Shown here piece after piece: positions 1-5,932 of a stretch of DNA of 12,577 nucleotides; positions within the stretch are counted from its first letter, which is position 1; each line of letters opens with the position of its first letter. This stretch comes from JANLQX01 sp043775075. Lineage in GTDB: Bacteria; Actinomycetota; Acidimicrobiia; Acidimicrobiales; JANYDT01. The stretch spans positions 1 through 12,577 of the forward strand of contig JAYVSS010000130.1 in the NCBI GenBank assembly GCA_043775075.1, in the 5' to 3' direction. Made by a program: the position numbers and the translations under genes. Under the pieces are notes generated by a model. It saw nothing but the letters and a program-made list of their open reading frames with translations. It did not search any database and was not told the DNA's origin.

Positions 1-923
1 CCAACGGCGTAGATATCGGAAACCGACGTACGCATCAGACCGTCGACTTCAACGAAGCCTCGCTCATTCACGTTGATGCCCGTTCCTTCGGCCAACAGAT
101 CTTCAATACGAGGCCGACGCCCCACCGAGACAACCACGGCGTCCACGGCGATCGACTCACCCTCGCCGAAGTAGACGGTGGTGGTCAAACCATCCGCCGA
201 CGGGGTGTGCCCGGTCACGCCCACACCGAGGCGCACATCAATGCCCCGCTTCTTGAAAGACTTCGCCACGACATCGACCACGTCCACGTCGCACCCGGGA
301 AGCATCTTGGGCATCGCTTCAAGGATCGTGACTGTGGTTCCGAGATCGCTCATCGTGCTGGCGAACTCGCATCCAATGGCCCCCGCACCGATGACGACGG
401 CGGAACCCGGCATCATGTCCAAGTCCAAGAATTCGTCGCTCGTGTAGATGAGCCGACCATCGGGCTCAAAGCCAGGAATGACCCGAGGTACCGACCCGGC
501 CGCCAAGATGATGCTCGTGCCCGTGACTTCGGTGCCGTCCGAGACCTTCACATGGTGGCCGGGATGCAGGGTTCCCGTGCCGTTAATGATCGTGATTTTC
601 TTCTTCTTCATCAGGCCGGAGAGGCCCTTCCAAAGTTCATCGACGATCTGCTGCTTGCGACCCTGACTGGTTTTGAAGTCGAGCACCGGAGCGCTCGACT
701 GAATGCCGTATTTGCCGGCATGGGAGACGGTGCGAAACACCGCCGCCGTCTCCAGAAACTCTTTCGCCGGGACGCAACCGCGGTGCAGGCAGGTGCCACC
801 CACCTTGTCCCGTTCGACCACGGCAACGTTGAGGCCCGCGGCGGACCCGTACAACGCTGCGGCATAGCCACCGGGGCCACCACCGATAACGACCAGATCA
901 AAATGCTCAGCCGTAGGACTCAC
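1..923 (-). CDS. lpdA: Dihydrolipoamide dehydrogenase (E3), partial at the window edge
   Basis: Flavoprotein that reoxidises dihydrolipoyl groups of 2-oxoacid dehydrogenase or glycine cleavage complexes with NAD+, in the cytoplasm. 307 codons are present; the C-terminal dimerisation domain with the catalytic His lies beyond position 1. Visible: FAD-binding GGGPGGY at residues 14-20, the redox disulfide motif GGTCLHRGCVPAK at 42-54 (Cys45 and Cys50), NAD-binding GAGAIG at 179-184, and the second FAD segment ending in D-I-Y-A-V-G at the edge. The GTG at 923 puts the FAD motif at the usual distance from the N-terminus. GAGAGG touches the GTG directly, which is too close for a good ribosome site, so an in-frame TTG at 956 remains possible. 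It lies 66 bp after the E2-like gene on the same strand and is probably co-transcribed. The family call is secure. Which complex it serves cannot be told, and a related flavin disulfide reductase is the only real alternative. Confidence 0.93.
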   Translation of the reverse strand, partial: MSPTAEHFDLVVIGGGPGGYAAALYGSAAGLNVAVVERDKVGGTCLHRGCVPAKEFLETAAVFRTVSHAGKYGIQSSAPVLDFKTSQGRKQQIVDELWKGLSGLMKKKKITIINGTGTLHPGHHVKVSDGTEVTGTSIILAAGSVPRVIPGFEPDGRLIYTSDEFLDLDMMPGSAVVIGAGAIGCEFASTMSDLGTTVTILEAMPKMLPGCDVDVVDVVAKSFKKRGIDVRLGVGVTGHTPSADGLTTTVYFGEGESIAVDAVVVSVGRRPRIEDLLAEGTGINVNERGFVEVDGLMRTSVSDIYAV

Positions 924-989
924 CCTCTCAAAGAAGTTCGGCCCCGACGCTACCAACGACGGACCGAGACCCGGACCCGTTCGGACCGA

Positions 990-1730
990 TTACCCGACCT
1001 TTACGCCGCAATGACCAAGCACGTCACGGGTGAATGACGCGAATTGCGCCCCGTCGCAGATTCGATGGTCGGCCGTCACCGCCACGTCGATCACGTGGCG
1101 GGCCGCAACCTGACCGTCTCGAATAACAACACCAAGACGCGCCGCCCCTACGGAAATAACGAGAGCACAGCGGGAAAAGGGGACGAAGGGCACATCGACG
1201 GCGGTCAGGTCAAACGCCGCCACCGACGAAACCAGGGCAGCGCCGAACGGAGCGGCAGAGAATCCGAGGATCGGGAAGCCCAGTCCCGCTGTGACCAACG
1301 ACCAAAGCCGAAGCGCCGGTCGAGCCACGACAACCGGGAAGACACTCATTACGGACGTGACGAAGGCGAATGGACCGTCTCCCGATCGGGCCGCCCGAAC
1401 CGACCGGACGAGTTGACGTTGGAACTCTCGTTGGCTGAGGGCGTCGGCGCGGTCGAGCACCGCAACCTGAAGATCACTCGTCAGGTCCACGGCGAACGAG
1501 ACCCGCACGGTCGGGTTAGCCCGAATGCGATAGAGCACCACCCGACGATTGACCGCAGGATTCGTGCGCAGTCCCTGGGCCACGGCCCAGCCGACTGCCG
1601 CCACCGCGGTGATTCCCGGTTGGGCCCGGGCGAGATCCTCAACGTCGAGTTGGAGGCGAGCATTGATCTTCGCCGACGTCGACGACGGCCAGGTGGCGAG
1701 AGCGACCCGGTCACGTCTCGGGGATCTCAT
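990..1730 (-). CDS. Stand-alone 2-oxoacid dehydrogenase E2-type acyltransferase catalytic domain
   Basis: A 246-residue protein resembling only the catalytic domain of dihydrolipoamide acyltransferases. The C-terminal D-H-R-I-C-D-G at residues 221-227 matches the family active-site DHRxxDG (His222, Asp226). The preceding stretch from about residue 163 to 198 (F-G-A-A-L-V-S then V-P-F-S-R-C-A-L-V-I-S-V-G-A-A) has the usual order of the E2 core. There is no lipoyl domain and no subunit-binding domain. The middle (about 120-160) is unusually hydrophobic. The N-terminal R-V-A-L-A-T-W is typical, as I recall, of a family of lipoyl-less E2-like proteins of unknown substrate in actinobacteria. The ATG at 1730 is preferred over GTG 1733 because a TACGGT box sits at exactly -12 to -7 from its A, which suggests a leaderless message. 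lpdA follows, so a link to lipoate-dependent chemistry is plausible but not shown. It could be an acyltransferase for a small thiol or an inactive structural paralogue. Confidence 0.8.
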   Translation of the reverse strand: MRSPRRDRVALATWPSSTSAKINARLQLDVEDLARAQPGITAVAAVGWAVAQGLRTNPAVNRRVVLYRIRANPTVRVSFAVDLTSDLQVAVLDRADALSQREFQRQLVRSVRAARSGDGPFAFVTSVMSVFPVVVARPALRLWSLVTAGLGFPILGFSAAPFGAALVSSVAAFDLTAVDVPFVPFSRCALVISVGAARLGVVIRDGQVAARHVIDVAVTADHRICDGAQFASFTRDVLGHCGVKVG

Positions 1731-1736
1731 CACCCG

Positions 1737-1742
1737 ACCGTA
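1737..1742 (-). promoter_or_regulatory. Putative -10 box (TACGGT) of a leaderless promoter for the E2-like gene
   Basis: Read on the minus strand, TACGGT fits the actinobacterial TAnnnT -10 pattern. Its last base is the seventh base before the A of ATG 1730, so the predicted transcript would start at the start codon itself. No ribosome binding site precedes this start, which agrees with leaderless translation. The 17 bp upstream, where the -10/-35 spacer would lie, coincide with the first GTGG repeat unit. No good -35 hexamer is visible. This is inferred from sequence only. Confidence 0.4.
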
Positions 1743-1797
1743 GTGGCACTTCCGACAAAGTGGACGCTTCCGTCCCCCCGTGGCACTTCCAACAAAA
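1743..1797. repeat. Tandem GTGG-N-CTTCC repeats between divergent genes (candidate operator array or insertion-sequence end remnant)
   Basis: Three imperfect units follow each other head to tail: GTGGCACTTCCGACAAA (1743-1759), GTGGACGCTTCCGTCCCCCC (1760-1779) and GTGGCACTTCCAACAAAA (1780-1797). A fourth GTGGG starts at 1798. Units 1 and 3 differ by one substitution and one added A. Each of these two, read into the next GTGG, carries short inverted arms CACTT...AAGTG around a 6-7 bp centre. The array fills the space between the two putative divergent -10 boxes, so a shared regulator binding here could act on both operons. Repeated short motifs at this scale also occur at the ends of some IS21-family elements, but no transposase gene is in this window. 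I cannot decide between the two readings. Confidence 0.55.
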
Positions 1798-1821
1798 GTG
1801 GGCCAACGAAGGCCACCCGGC

Positions 1822-1827
1822 TACGGT
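1822..1827 (+). promoter_or_regulatory. Putative -10 box (TACGGT) for the trpB2-like/LLM operon
   Basis: TACGGT here lies in CGGCTACGGT (1818-1827), a 10-mer also found at 5820-5829 just before the TPP riboswitch. A start about 7 bases downstream would give a leader of roughly 34 bases before ATG 1868, with GAGG at 1859-1862 as ribosome site. No convincing -35 is seen. The case rests on position and on the recurrence of the same box. Confidence 0.3.
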
Positions 1828-1867
1828 CGAAACCTCCGTTCACTTCGACGCTCTGACTGAGGTTGCC

Positions 1868-3226
1868 ATGACCACGACCAAGTTCCTCCTGCCGGAATCC
1901 GACATTCCTCGGAGTTGGCTCAACATCGTTCCTCACCTACCCAGCGCTCCACCGCCGGCGCTGCATCCTGGCACCCATGAGCCGGCCGGTCCCGACGACT
2001 TTGCCCCACTGTTCCCCATGGACCTCATCATGCAGGAAGTCTCGATGGATCCCACGATCGAGATTCCCGAAGCCGTGCGTGACGTTTACAAGCTATGGCG
2101 ACCGACCCCGCTCTATCGGGCGCACCGCTTGGAGAAAGCTCTCGGCACGCCGGCCCACCTCTATTACAAGTACGAGGGCACCTCACCCGCCGGGTCCCAC
2201 AAGCCCAACACGGCAGTCCCCCAGGCGTACTACAACGCGAAAGCCGGAGTAAAGAAGCTAACAACCGAAACGGGCGCCGGGCAGTGGGGCACGGCCCTGG
2301 CGTTTGCTTGTGCGCAATACGACCTGGAATGCGAGGTCTGGCAGGTTCGGGCGTCGTACGACGCAAAACCGTATCGACGCCTAATGATGGAGACCTTCGG
2401 GGCTTCGGTCCACCCGTCCCCCTCCACCGTCACCAACGTCGGACGATCGATCCTCGCGGCGATGCCGGACACCCCCGGTTCACTCGGCATCGCCATCTCC
2501 GAGGCGGTGGAAGTGGCGGCGATGGGTGGCGACTCGGTTCGTTACGCCCTCGGGTCTGTGCTCAACCATGTGCTGCTGCATCAAACGGTGATCGGCCAAG
2601 AAGCACTTAAGCAATTCGAGATGGCGGGCGAGTATCCAGACGTGATCTTCGGCTGCGTTGGCGGTGGCTCAAACTTTGGGGGACTGACCTTTCCGTTCCT
2701 CGCCGAAAACATTGCCGGGAGGGCCAACACCCGGATCGTGGCCGTGGAGCCGACCGCCTGCCCGTCGTTGACAAAAGGTGTGTACGCATATGATTTCGGA
2801 GACACCGCGGGGCTGACTCCGCTGATGAAGATGCACACCCTCGGTCGCAACTTCATTCCCGACACCATCCACGCCGGTGGCTTGCGATATCACGGGATGT
2901 CGCCGCTGATTTCGCATATTTATGAACTCGGCTTGATCGAAGCAATGTCGAAAAATCAACTCGACTGCTTTGCCGCTGGCGTGCAATTCGCCCGCACGGA
3001 GGGAATCGTTCCCGCACCCGAGCCCACCCATGCGCTCGCGGCGATGATCGACGAAGCCAATCGCTGCAAGGAAACAGGCGAGCAAAAGGTGATCCTCACC
3101 GCCCTTTGCGGACACGGCATGCTTGATATGGCCGCATATGAAAATTACATTGCCGGTCGTCTCGTGGACTACGAATATCCCGAAGCAGCGATCAAGGCCG
3201 CTCTTGCCGATCTGCCGGTGGTCTGA
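1868..3226 (+). CDS. trpB2: TrpB2-type tryptophan synthase beta chain-like PLP enzyme
   Basis: A 452-residue fold-type II PLP enzyme of the TrpB2 class, which forms L-tryptophan from indole and L-serine or acts on a related beta-elimination/replacement. It is about 50 residues longer than ordinary TrpB, with the TrpB2 N-terminal extension (D-I-P-R-S-W-L-N-I near residue 12). Visible: PLP lysine in GSHKPNTA (Lys112), the substrate loop ETGAGQWG in which Trp stands where ordinary TrpB has His, and the phosphate-binding loop GCVGGGSNFGG. The start at 1868 is supported by GAGG five bases upstream and by the conserved N-terminus. The frame stays open back to 1760, but that extension would translate the repeat array and is rejected. 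No trpA is nearby. TrpB2 proteins often sit away from trp operons and are thought to salvage indole or use other substrates. The LLM gene begins within its stop codon, so the two are translated together. The exact substrate is unknown. Confidence 0.88.
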   Translation: MTTTKFLLPESDIPRSWLNIVPHLPSAPPPALHPGTHEPAGPDDFAPLFPMDLIMQEVSMDPTIEIPEAVRDVYKLWRPTPLYRAHRLEKALGTPAHLYYKYEGTSPAGSHKPNTAVPQAYYNAKAGVKKLTTETGAGQWGTALAFACAQYDLECEVWQVRASYDAKPYRRLMMETFGASVHPSPSTVTNVGRSILAAMPDTPGSLGIAISEAVEVAAMGGDSVRYALGSVLNHVLLHQTVIGQEALKQFEMAGEYPDVIFGCVGGGSNFGGLTFPFLAENIAGRANTRIVAVEPTACPSLTKGVYAYDFGDTAGLTPLMKMHTLGRNFIPDTIHAGGLRYHGMSPLISHIYELGLIEAMSKNQLDCFAAGVQFARTEGIVPAPEPTHALAAMIDEANRCKETGEQKVILTALCGHGMLDMAAYENYIAGRLVDYEYPEAAIKAALADLPVV

Positions 3227-4071
3227 TGCGCTTCGGTGTCAAGACCGCACCTATGAATTCGTCGTGGCCGGACATGCTGGCGGTGTGGAAGGAGGCCGAC
3301 TCGATTCCGCTGTACGAGACGGCATGGAATTTCGACCATTTCGAACCGATCTTCTCGGACCGAACCGGACCGTGTTTGGAGGGTTGGTCGATGCTGGCAG
3401 CCATGGCGGTGGCTACGTCGCGCATTCGAATCGGCTGCCAGGTCACGGGGATGCCGTATCGACACCCTTCCGTACTCGCCAACATGGCGGCGACGATTGA
3501 CGTGATCAGCAACGGCCGCCTCATCATCGGTCTCGGGGCAGGGTGGAATCAGGACGAAAGCACGGCGCTGGGCCTGACGCTCCCGCCGTTAAAGGATCGG
3601 TTCGATCAGTTCGACGAAGGCTGCGAGGTCATCATCAAGCTGTTGACCGAGACCGTCGCCAACTTTGACGGAACGTGGTTCCAGCTTCGTGATGCGCACT
3701 GTGAACCGAAGGCCATCCAGCGGCCGCACCCGCCTATCGCCATCGGCGGGACCGGCCCCAAGCGTACGTTGCGGGCCGTCGCTCGGCACGCCCAACATTG
3801 GAATGCCGTGCATCGAAACGTTGACGATTGGAAGAGAAGCCGAGACATCATGCATGCCCATTGTGCCGATATCGGGCGGGACCCGGCCGAGATCGAATGT
3901 TCGGTGAATCTCCCCTACCGGGCGGACGCTGGCGTCGGTGGGGTGGTGGAGCAAGCCGAGTTGTGGTCGGCCGCCGGCGCAGACGTGGGGATTGTCTACC
4001 TCCCTGCGCCACACTCGCCCGAGCCACTTGCCGCGATCGCCGACGCGCTTGTGCCGCTTCGAACCACGTAG
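3226..4071 (+). CDS. Luciferase-like (LLM) F420/FMN-dependent oxidoreductase
   Basis: A 281-residue TIM-barrel protein of the bacterial luciferase-like superfamily. In actinobacteria these are mostly F420-dependent dehydrogenases or reductases, and less often FMN monooxygenases. Features typical of the family are the D-H-F after strand 2 (about residue 37), R-I-R-I-G then R-H-P-S-V-L-A (about 66-85), the G-R-L-I-I-G-L-G-A-G-W-N-Q-D segment (97-110), and the P-H-P-P-I-A-I-G-G-T-G phosphate-binding region (about 165-175). It is slightly shorter than many members (about 300-340). Its ATG overlaps the trpB2-like stop by one base (TGATG at 3224-3228), with GGTGG just upstream, which implies translational coupling. 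The pairing suggests modification of an indole or amino-acid product, but this is inference. The substrate and the choice between F420 and FMN cannot be read from the sequence. Confidence 0.88.
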   Translation: MRFGVKTAPMNSSWPDMLAVWKEADSIPLYETAWNFDHFEPIFSDRTGPCLEGWSMLAAMAVATSRIRIGCQVTGMPYRHPSVLANMAATIDVISNGRLIIGLGAGWNQDESTALGLTLPPLKDRFDQFDEGCEVIIKLLTETVANFDGTWFQLRDAHCEPKAIQRPHPPIAIGGTGPKRTLRAVARHAQHWNAVHRNVDDWKRSRDIMHAHCADIGRDPAEIECSVNLPYRADAGVGGVVEQAELWSAAGADVGIVYLPAPHSPEPLAAIADALVPLRTT

Positions 4072-4098
4072 CTGAAGCCGCCACACGCCCGTCAGCAA

Positions 4099-4656
4099 TT
4101 ATGCCGGCAGGGTCGGGTCGCTCCCCTGTTTGCGCACGCCTTCGGCCATCGCCCCGCCAAGGCGCTCGATGGTCAATGAGCCGGGGGTCCATCGCCAGCG
4201 AACCGGGCCGGGCGAGAACACCACACCGATGACACTCGTGAGGTGAAGCTCCAGCAACACCCAATCGGGTGGTGGTGGAGCCACGAAAGGGGCATGCGCC
4301 TTGGCCGCCTCCCTGATGTCGGGATCATCGACGCAGGTCACACATCCACGAACGGATAGCTCCCCCGTGGCGATCACCTTTGGGGCCACCGAGGTATGAA
4401 GGTTGAAACGGTTGTCACGTTGCATATCGAGATGTTTCGGTGTCGTCGGGCCGGTGACCAGATGCAGTCGTCCGTCGTGTTCGAAGACCTTCACTGGATT
4501 CACGCGGGCCGAGCCGTCCTTGCGGACCGTGCCGAAGTAGCACAACGAGCCCATCTCTGCGTTGTGGAGACGTTCACGCAACAACGACGCGAGCTCTGGG
4601 GCTTCGACTGCGAAATCCGCCCAGGACTGGGCCGCCGGGTCGGGGGTGAGGGTCAT
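4099..4656 (-). CDS. PPOX-type split beta-barrel protein (flavin or F420 binding)
   Basis: A 185-residue protein of the pyridoxamine 5'-phosphate oxidase-like fold. Typical traits are an N-terminal helix ending in L-R-E-R-L, then the barrel strands M-G-S-L-C-Y-F-G-T-V-R-K-D-G-S-A-R-V-N-P. These are followed by G-R-L-H-L-V-T and T-P-K-H-L-D-M-Q-R-D-N-R-F-N-L-H-T, where the Lys/Arg residues usually contact the cofactor phosphate. Members in actinobacteria are often F420- or FMN-dependent reductases or heme/biliverdin-type binders; this one has no motif that decides the role. The ATG at 4656 is preceded by AAGGAACGG about 10 bases upstream. It lies 6 bp after the alpha/beta hydrolase gene and surely shares its transcript. 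Its 3' end faces the LLM gene, leaving 27 bp with no visible terminator hairpin. Confidence 0.82.
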   Translation of the reverse strand: MTLTPDPAAQSWADFAVEAPELASLLRERLHNAEMGSLCYFGTVRKDGSARVNPVKVFEHDGRLHLVTGPTTPKHLDMQRDNRFNLHTSVAPKVIATGELSVRGCVTCVDDPDIREAAKAHAPFVAPPPPDWVLLELHLTSVIGVVFSPGPVRWRWTPGSLTIERLGGAMAEGVRKQGSDPTLPA

Positions 4657-4662
4657 CGATTT

Positions 4663-5634
4663 TCAACCGTTCCTTGGACGCCAACGAGAGAGGGTCAGCA
4701 CGCGAGTATTGCTAAGCGCGCTGGGTTGACGTTCAGCTACAAGGTCATTGATGTTTGACGGTCGACCAACCGAGAGGCGGCAGAACTCCACCACGAGATC
4801 TCCGATCACTTGCCGGTCATCCGGATCGACCTCCACTGCGTTGGTCTCAAGATGACCGGATGATCCGATGCCGTCGTATCCCTGGGTGCAGGCGAAGTGT
4901 CCAGCCGTCGGAAGTTGCACGGCCGCAGCCCAGTGGGCGTTGGGGCAACCCTCCTCAACGGTGCGGATCAAGAGAGATTCGCGCGATGCGTCGGTGCCAT
5001 AGCGATCGTCGTCGATCGCTTGAGCCACTACACCGTCGGTGCCGCCCCCGATCACCAGAACGCGTCGGGCCAACGTGGGAGTGATCGAGCCAGCAACTCG
5101 CCCCGACGTGCTCGATGCCACGAGGTGGGCCCCATATGTGACGACACTGTTGACCGCCTCAAGTTGGCGACGCCCCGCGCTGAGCAGGGCAACGGAGCCT
5201 CCAGCGGAATGTCCGAAAATGATCGGCGCGGTCACATCGAGCGTGGTGCATCGAGTGTCTGCGGCGAGCGCCGCGAAAAGCGGGATAAGAACAGGGCACG
5301 GTGGGGTGTGGCCGTCGGCGGTGGGTGATGCGGCGCCGATATCCACCCCAGGCGACCACGTGACCGATGGTCCTATGCGTTGCAGCAGGCCGAACGAAAC
5401 GGCGGCAAAACCCGCGTGCACGAGGCGAATGCCCAGCCACTGCAGATGTTCGGGGGCGCAGCCCGCGCCGTTGAGCAACACCACGACCGGGACCGACGCG
5501 TCGGTACCGACGAACGGTCGAAACCCGGTGGCGTCTGGCGCAACACGTGGATCGCTGGCCGAGAGCACTCGGACATGGGCAACACCAAAGCCCGGGACCT
5601 CGAGCGCAAACAGATGAACAGACGTCGCCAGCAT
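4663..5634 (-). CDS. Alpha/beta hydrolase (serine hydrolase, probable esterase or amidase)
   Basis: A 323-residue alpha/beta hydrolase. The nucleophile elbow is G-H-S-A-G-G (Ser143). The oxyanion region is L-L-N-G-A-G at 53-58. The likely acid is Asp200 in G-G-G-T-D-G and the likely catalytic His is His246 in T-A-G-H-F, giving a complete triad in the usual order. The overall pattern resembles dienelactone hydrolase, PAF-acetylhydrolase and chlorophyllase-like enzymes, without a motif that picks one. No clear signal peptide is present, so it is probably cytoplasmic. The C-terminal 40 residues after the helix V-V-E-F-C are low in similarity to the fold and may be a tail. The ATG at 5634 has GAAGG about 15 bases upstream, a little far. 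It sits between a small membrane peptide gene (39 bp upstream) and the PPOX gene (6 bp downstream). The natural substrate is unknown. Confidence 0.8.
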   Translation of the reverse strand: MLATSVHLFALEVPGFGVAHVRVLSASDPRVAPDATGFRPFVGTDASVPVVVLLNGAGCAPEHLQWLGIRLVHAGFAAVSFGLLQRIGPSVTWSPGVDIGAASPTADGHTPPCPVLIPLFAALAADTRCTTLDVTAPIIFGHSAGGSVALLSAGRRQLEAVNSVVTYGAHLVASSTSGRVAGSITPTLARRVLVIGGGTDGVVAQAIDDDRYGTDASRESLLIRTVEEGCPNAHWAAAVQLPTAGHFACTQGYDGIGSSGHLETNAVEVDPDDRQVIGDLVVEFCRLSVGRPSNINDLVAERQPSALSNTRVLTLSRWRPRNG

Positions 5635-5673
5635 GAGTTGCCGACGATACCTTCAGCCCTGATCGCCGAACAG

Positions 5674-5778
5674 TCAGCCGCCGAGAAACCGGGGGTCCGT
5701 AGCAAATTGCACGATGAACGCAACCAGGATCAACGTGCCGGTAATCGCCGCGGCAATGATCAGGTTGCGCGTTTTCAC
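5674..5778 (-). CDS. Small single-span membrane protein (34 residues)
   Basis: From GTG 5778 the peptide begins M-K-T-R-N and continues with about 20 hydrophobic residues (L-I-I-A-A-A-I-T-G-T-L-I-L-V-A-F-I-V), then a short polar tail ending in R-F-L-G-G before TGA. A basic N-terminus, one membrane span and a short outer tail are what a genuine small membrane protein would show. CGAGAA lies about 9 bases before the GTG. An in-frame ATG at 5805 would give 43 residues but lacks a ribosome site. It lies 39 bp before the hydrolase gene on the same strand and may lead that operon. I do not recognise the family. Codon choice looks like that of the neighbours (GC-rich third positions). Confidence 0.45.
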   Translation of the reverse strand: MKTRNLIIAAAITGTLILVAFIVQFATDPRFLGG

Positions 5779-5823
5779 GGGATGAATTCTCGCATGCACT
5801 CCCATGAAGTGGGCGCGTTCGGC

Positions 5824-5829
5824 TACGGT
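5824..5829 (+). promoter_or_regulatory. Putative -10 box (TACGGT) of the thiamine operon
   Basis: TACGGT in CGGCTACGGT (5820-5829) repeats the 10-mer before the trpB2-like gene. A start seven bases downstream would fall at about 5836, exactly where the first stem of the TPP riboswitch begins, which supports the assignment. No clear -35 hexamer is visible at 16-18 bp upstream. Confidence 0.4.
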
Positions 5830-5834
5830 GTGGT

Positions 5835-5930
5835 TTTTCCCACGGGGAGCTCAAGGAGTTGGGCTGAGAGGGCGTCCATTCCGTCGCCGACCCGAGAACC
5901 TGATCCGGATAATGCCGGCGAAAGGGATAG
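5835..5930 (+). promoter_or_regulatory. TPP riboswitch (THI element) controlling translation of the thiamine operon
   Basis: All conserved blocks of the thiamine pyrophosphate aptamer are present in order: GGGGAGC at 5844-5850, CTGAGA at 5864-5869 (pyrimidine-sensing arm), and GAACCTGATC at 5896-5905. Then come CCGG at 5905-5908 and 5915-5918 around ATAATG (pyrophosphate-sensing arm), and GCGAAAGGGA at 5918-5927. The closing stem P1 pairs TCCC (5838-5841) with GGGA (5924-5927). That GGGA is also the Shine-Dalgarno of the downstream gene, so TPP binding should hide the ribosome site directly. There is no separate expression platform and no terminator. High TPP should lower production of the kinase and the importer. 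Confidence 0.95.
5922..5927 (+). promoter_or_regulatory. Ribosome binding site inside riboswitch stem P1
   Basis: AAGGGA lies five bases before ATG 5933 and fixes this start, although the frame is open back to 5804 through the aptamer. The same bases form the 3' strand of P1. Confidence 0.8.
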
Positions 5931-5932
5931 GC

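Noticed and set aside
207..1037. Long plus-strand open frame of 276 codons
   Set aside because: It lies antisense to lpdA, whose FAD, disulfide and NAD motifs are all in place on the minus strand. The plus-strand product is Arg/His-rich with no recognisable motif.
1044..1856. Plus-strand open frame of 270 codons
   Set aside because: Antisense to the E2-like gene and across the repeat array; its composition (Arg, Asp, His, Gly) is that of a shadow frame in GC-rich DNA.
1760..1867. N-terminal extension of the trpB2-like gene
   Set aside because: It would translate the GTGG repeats and the putative promoter. The conserved TrpB2 N-terminus and the GAGG ribosome site both fit ATG 1868.
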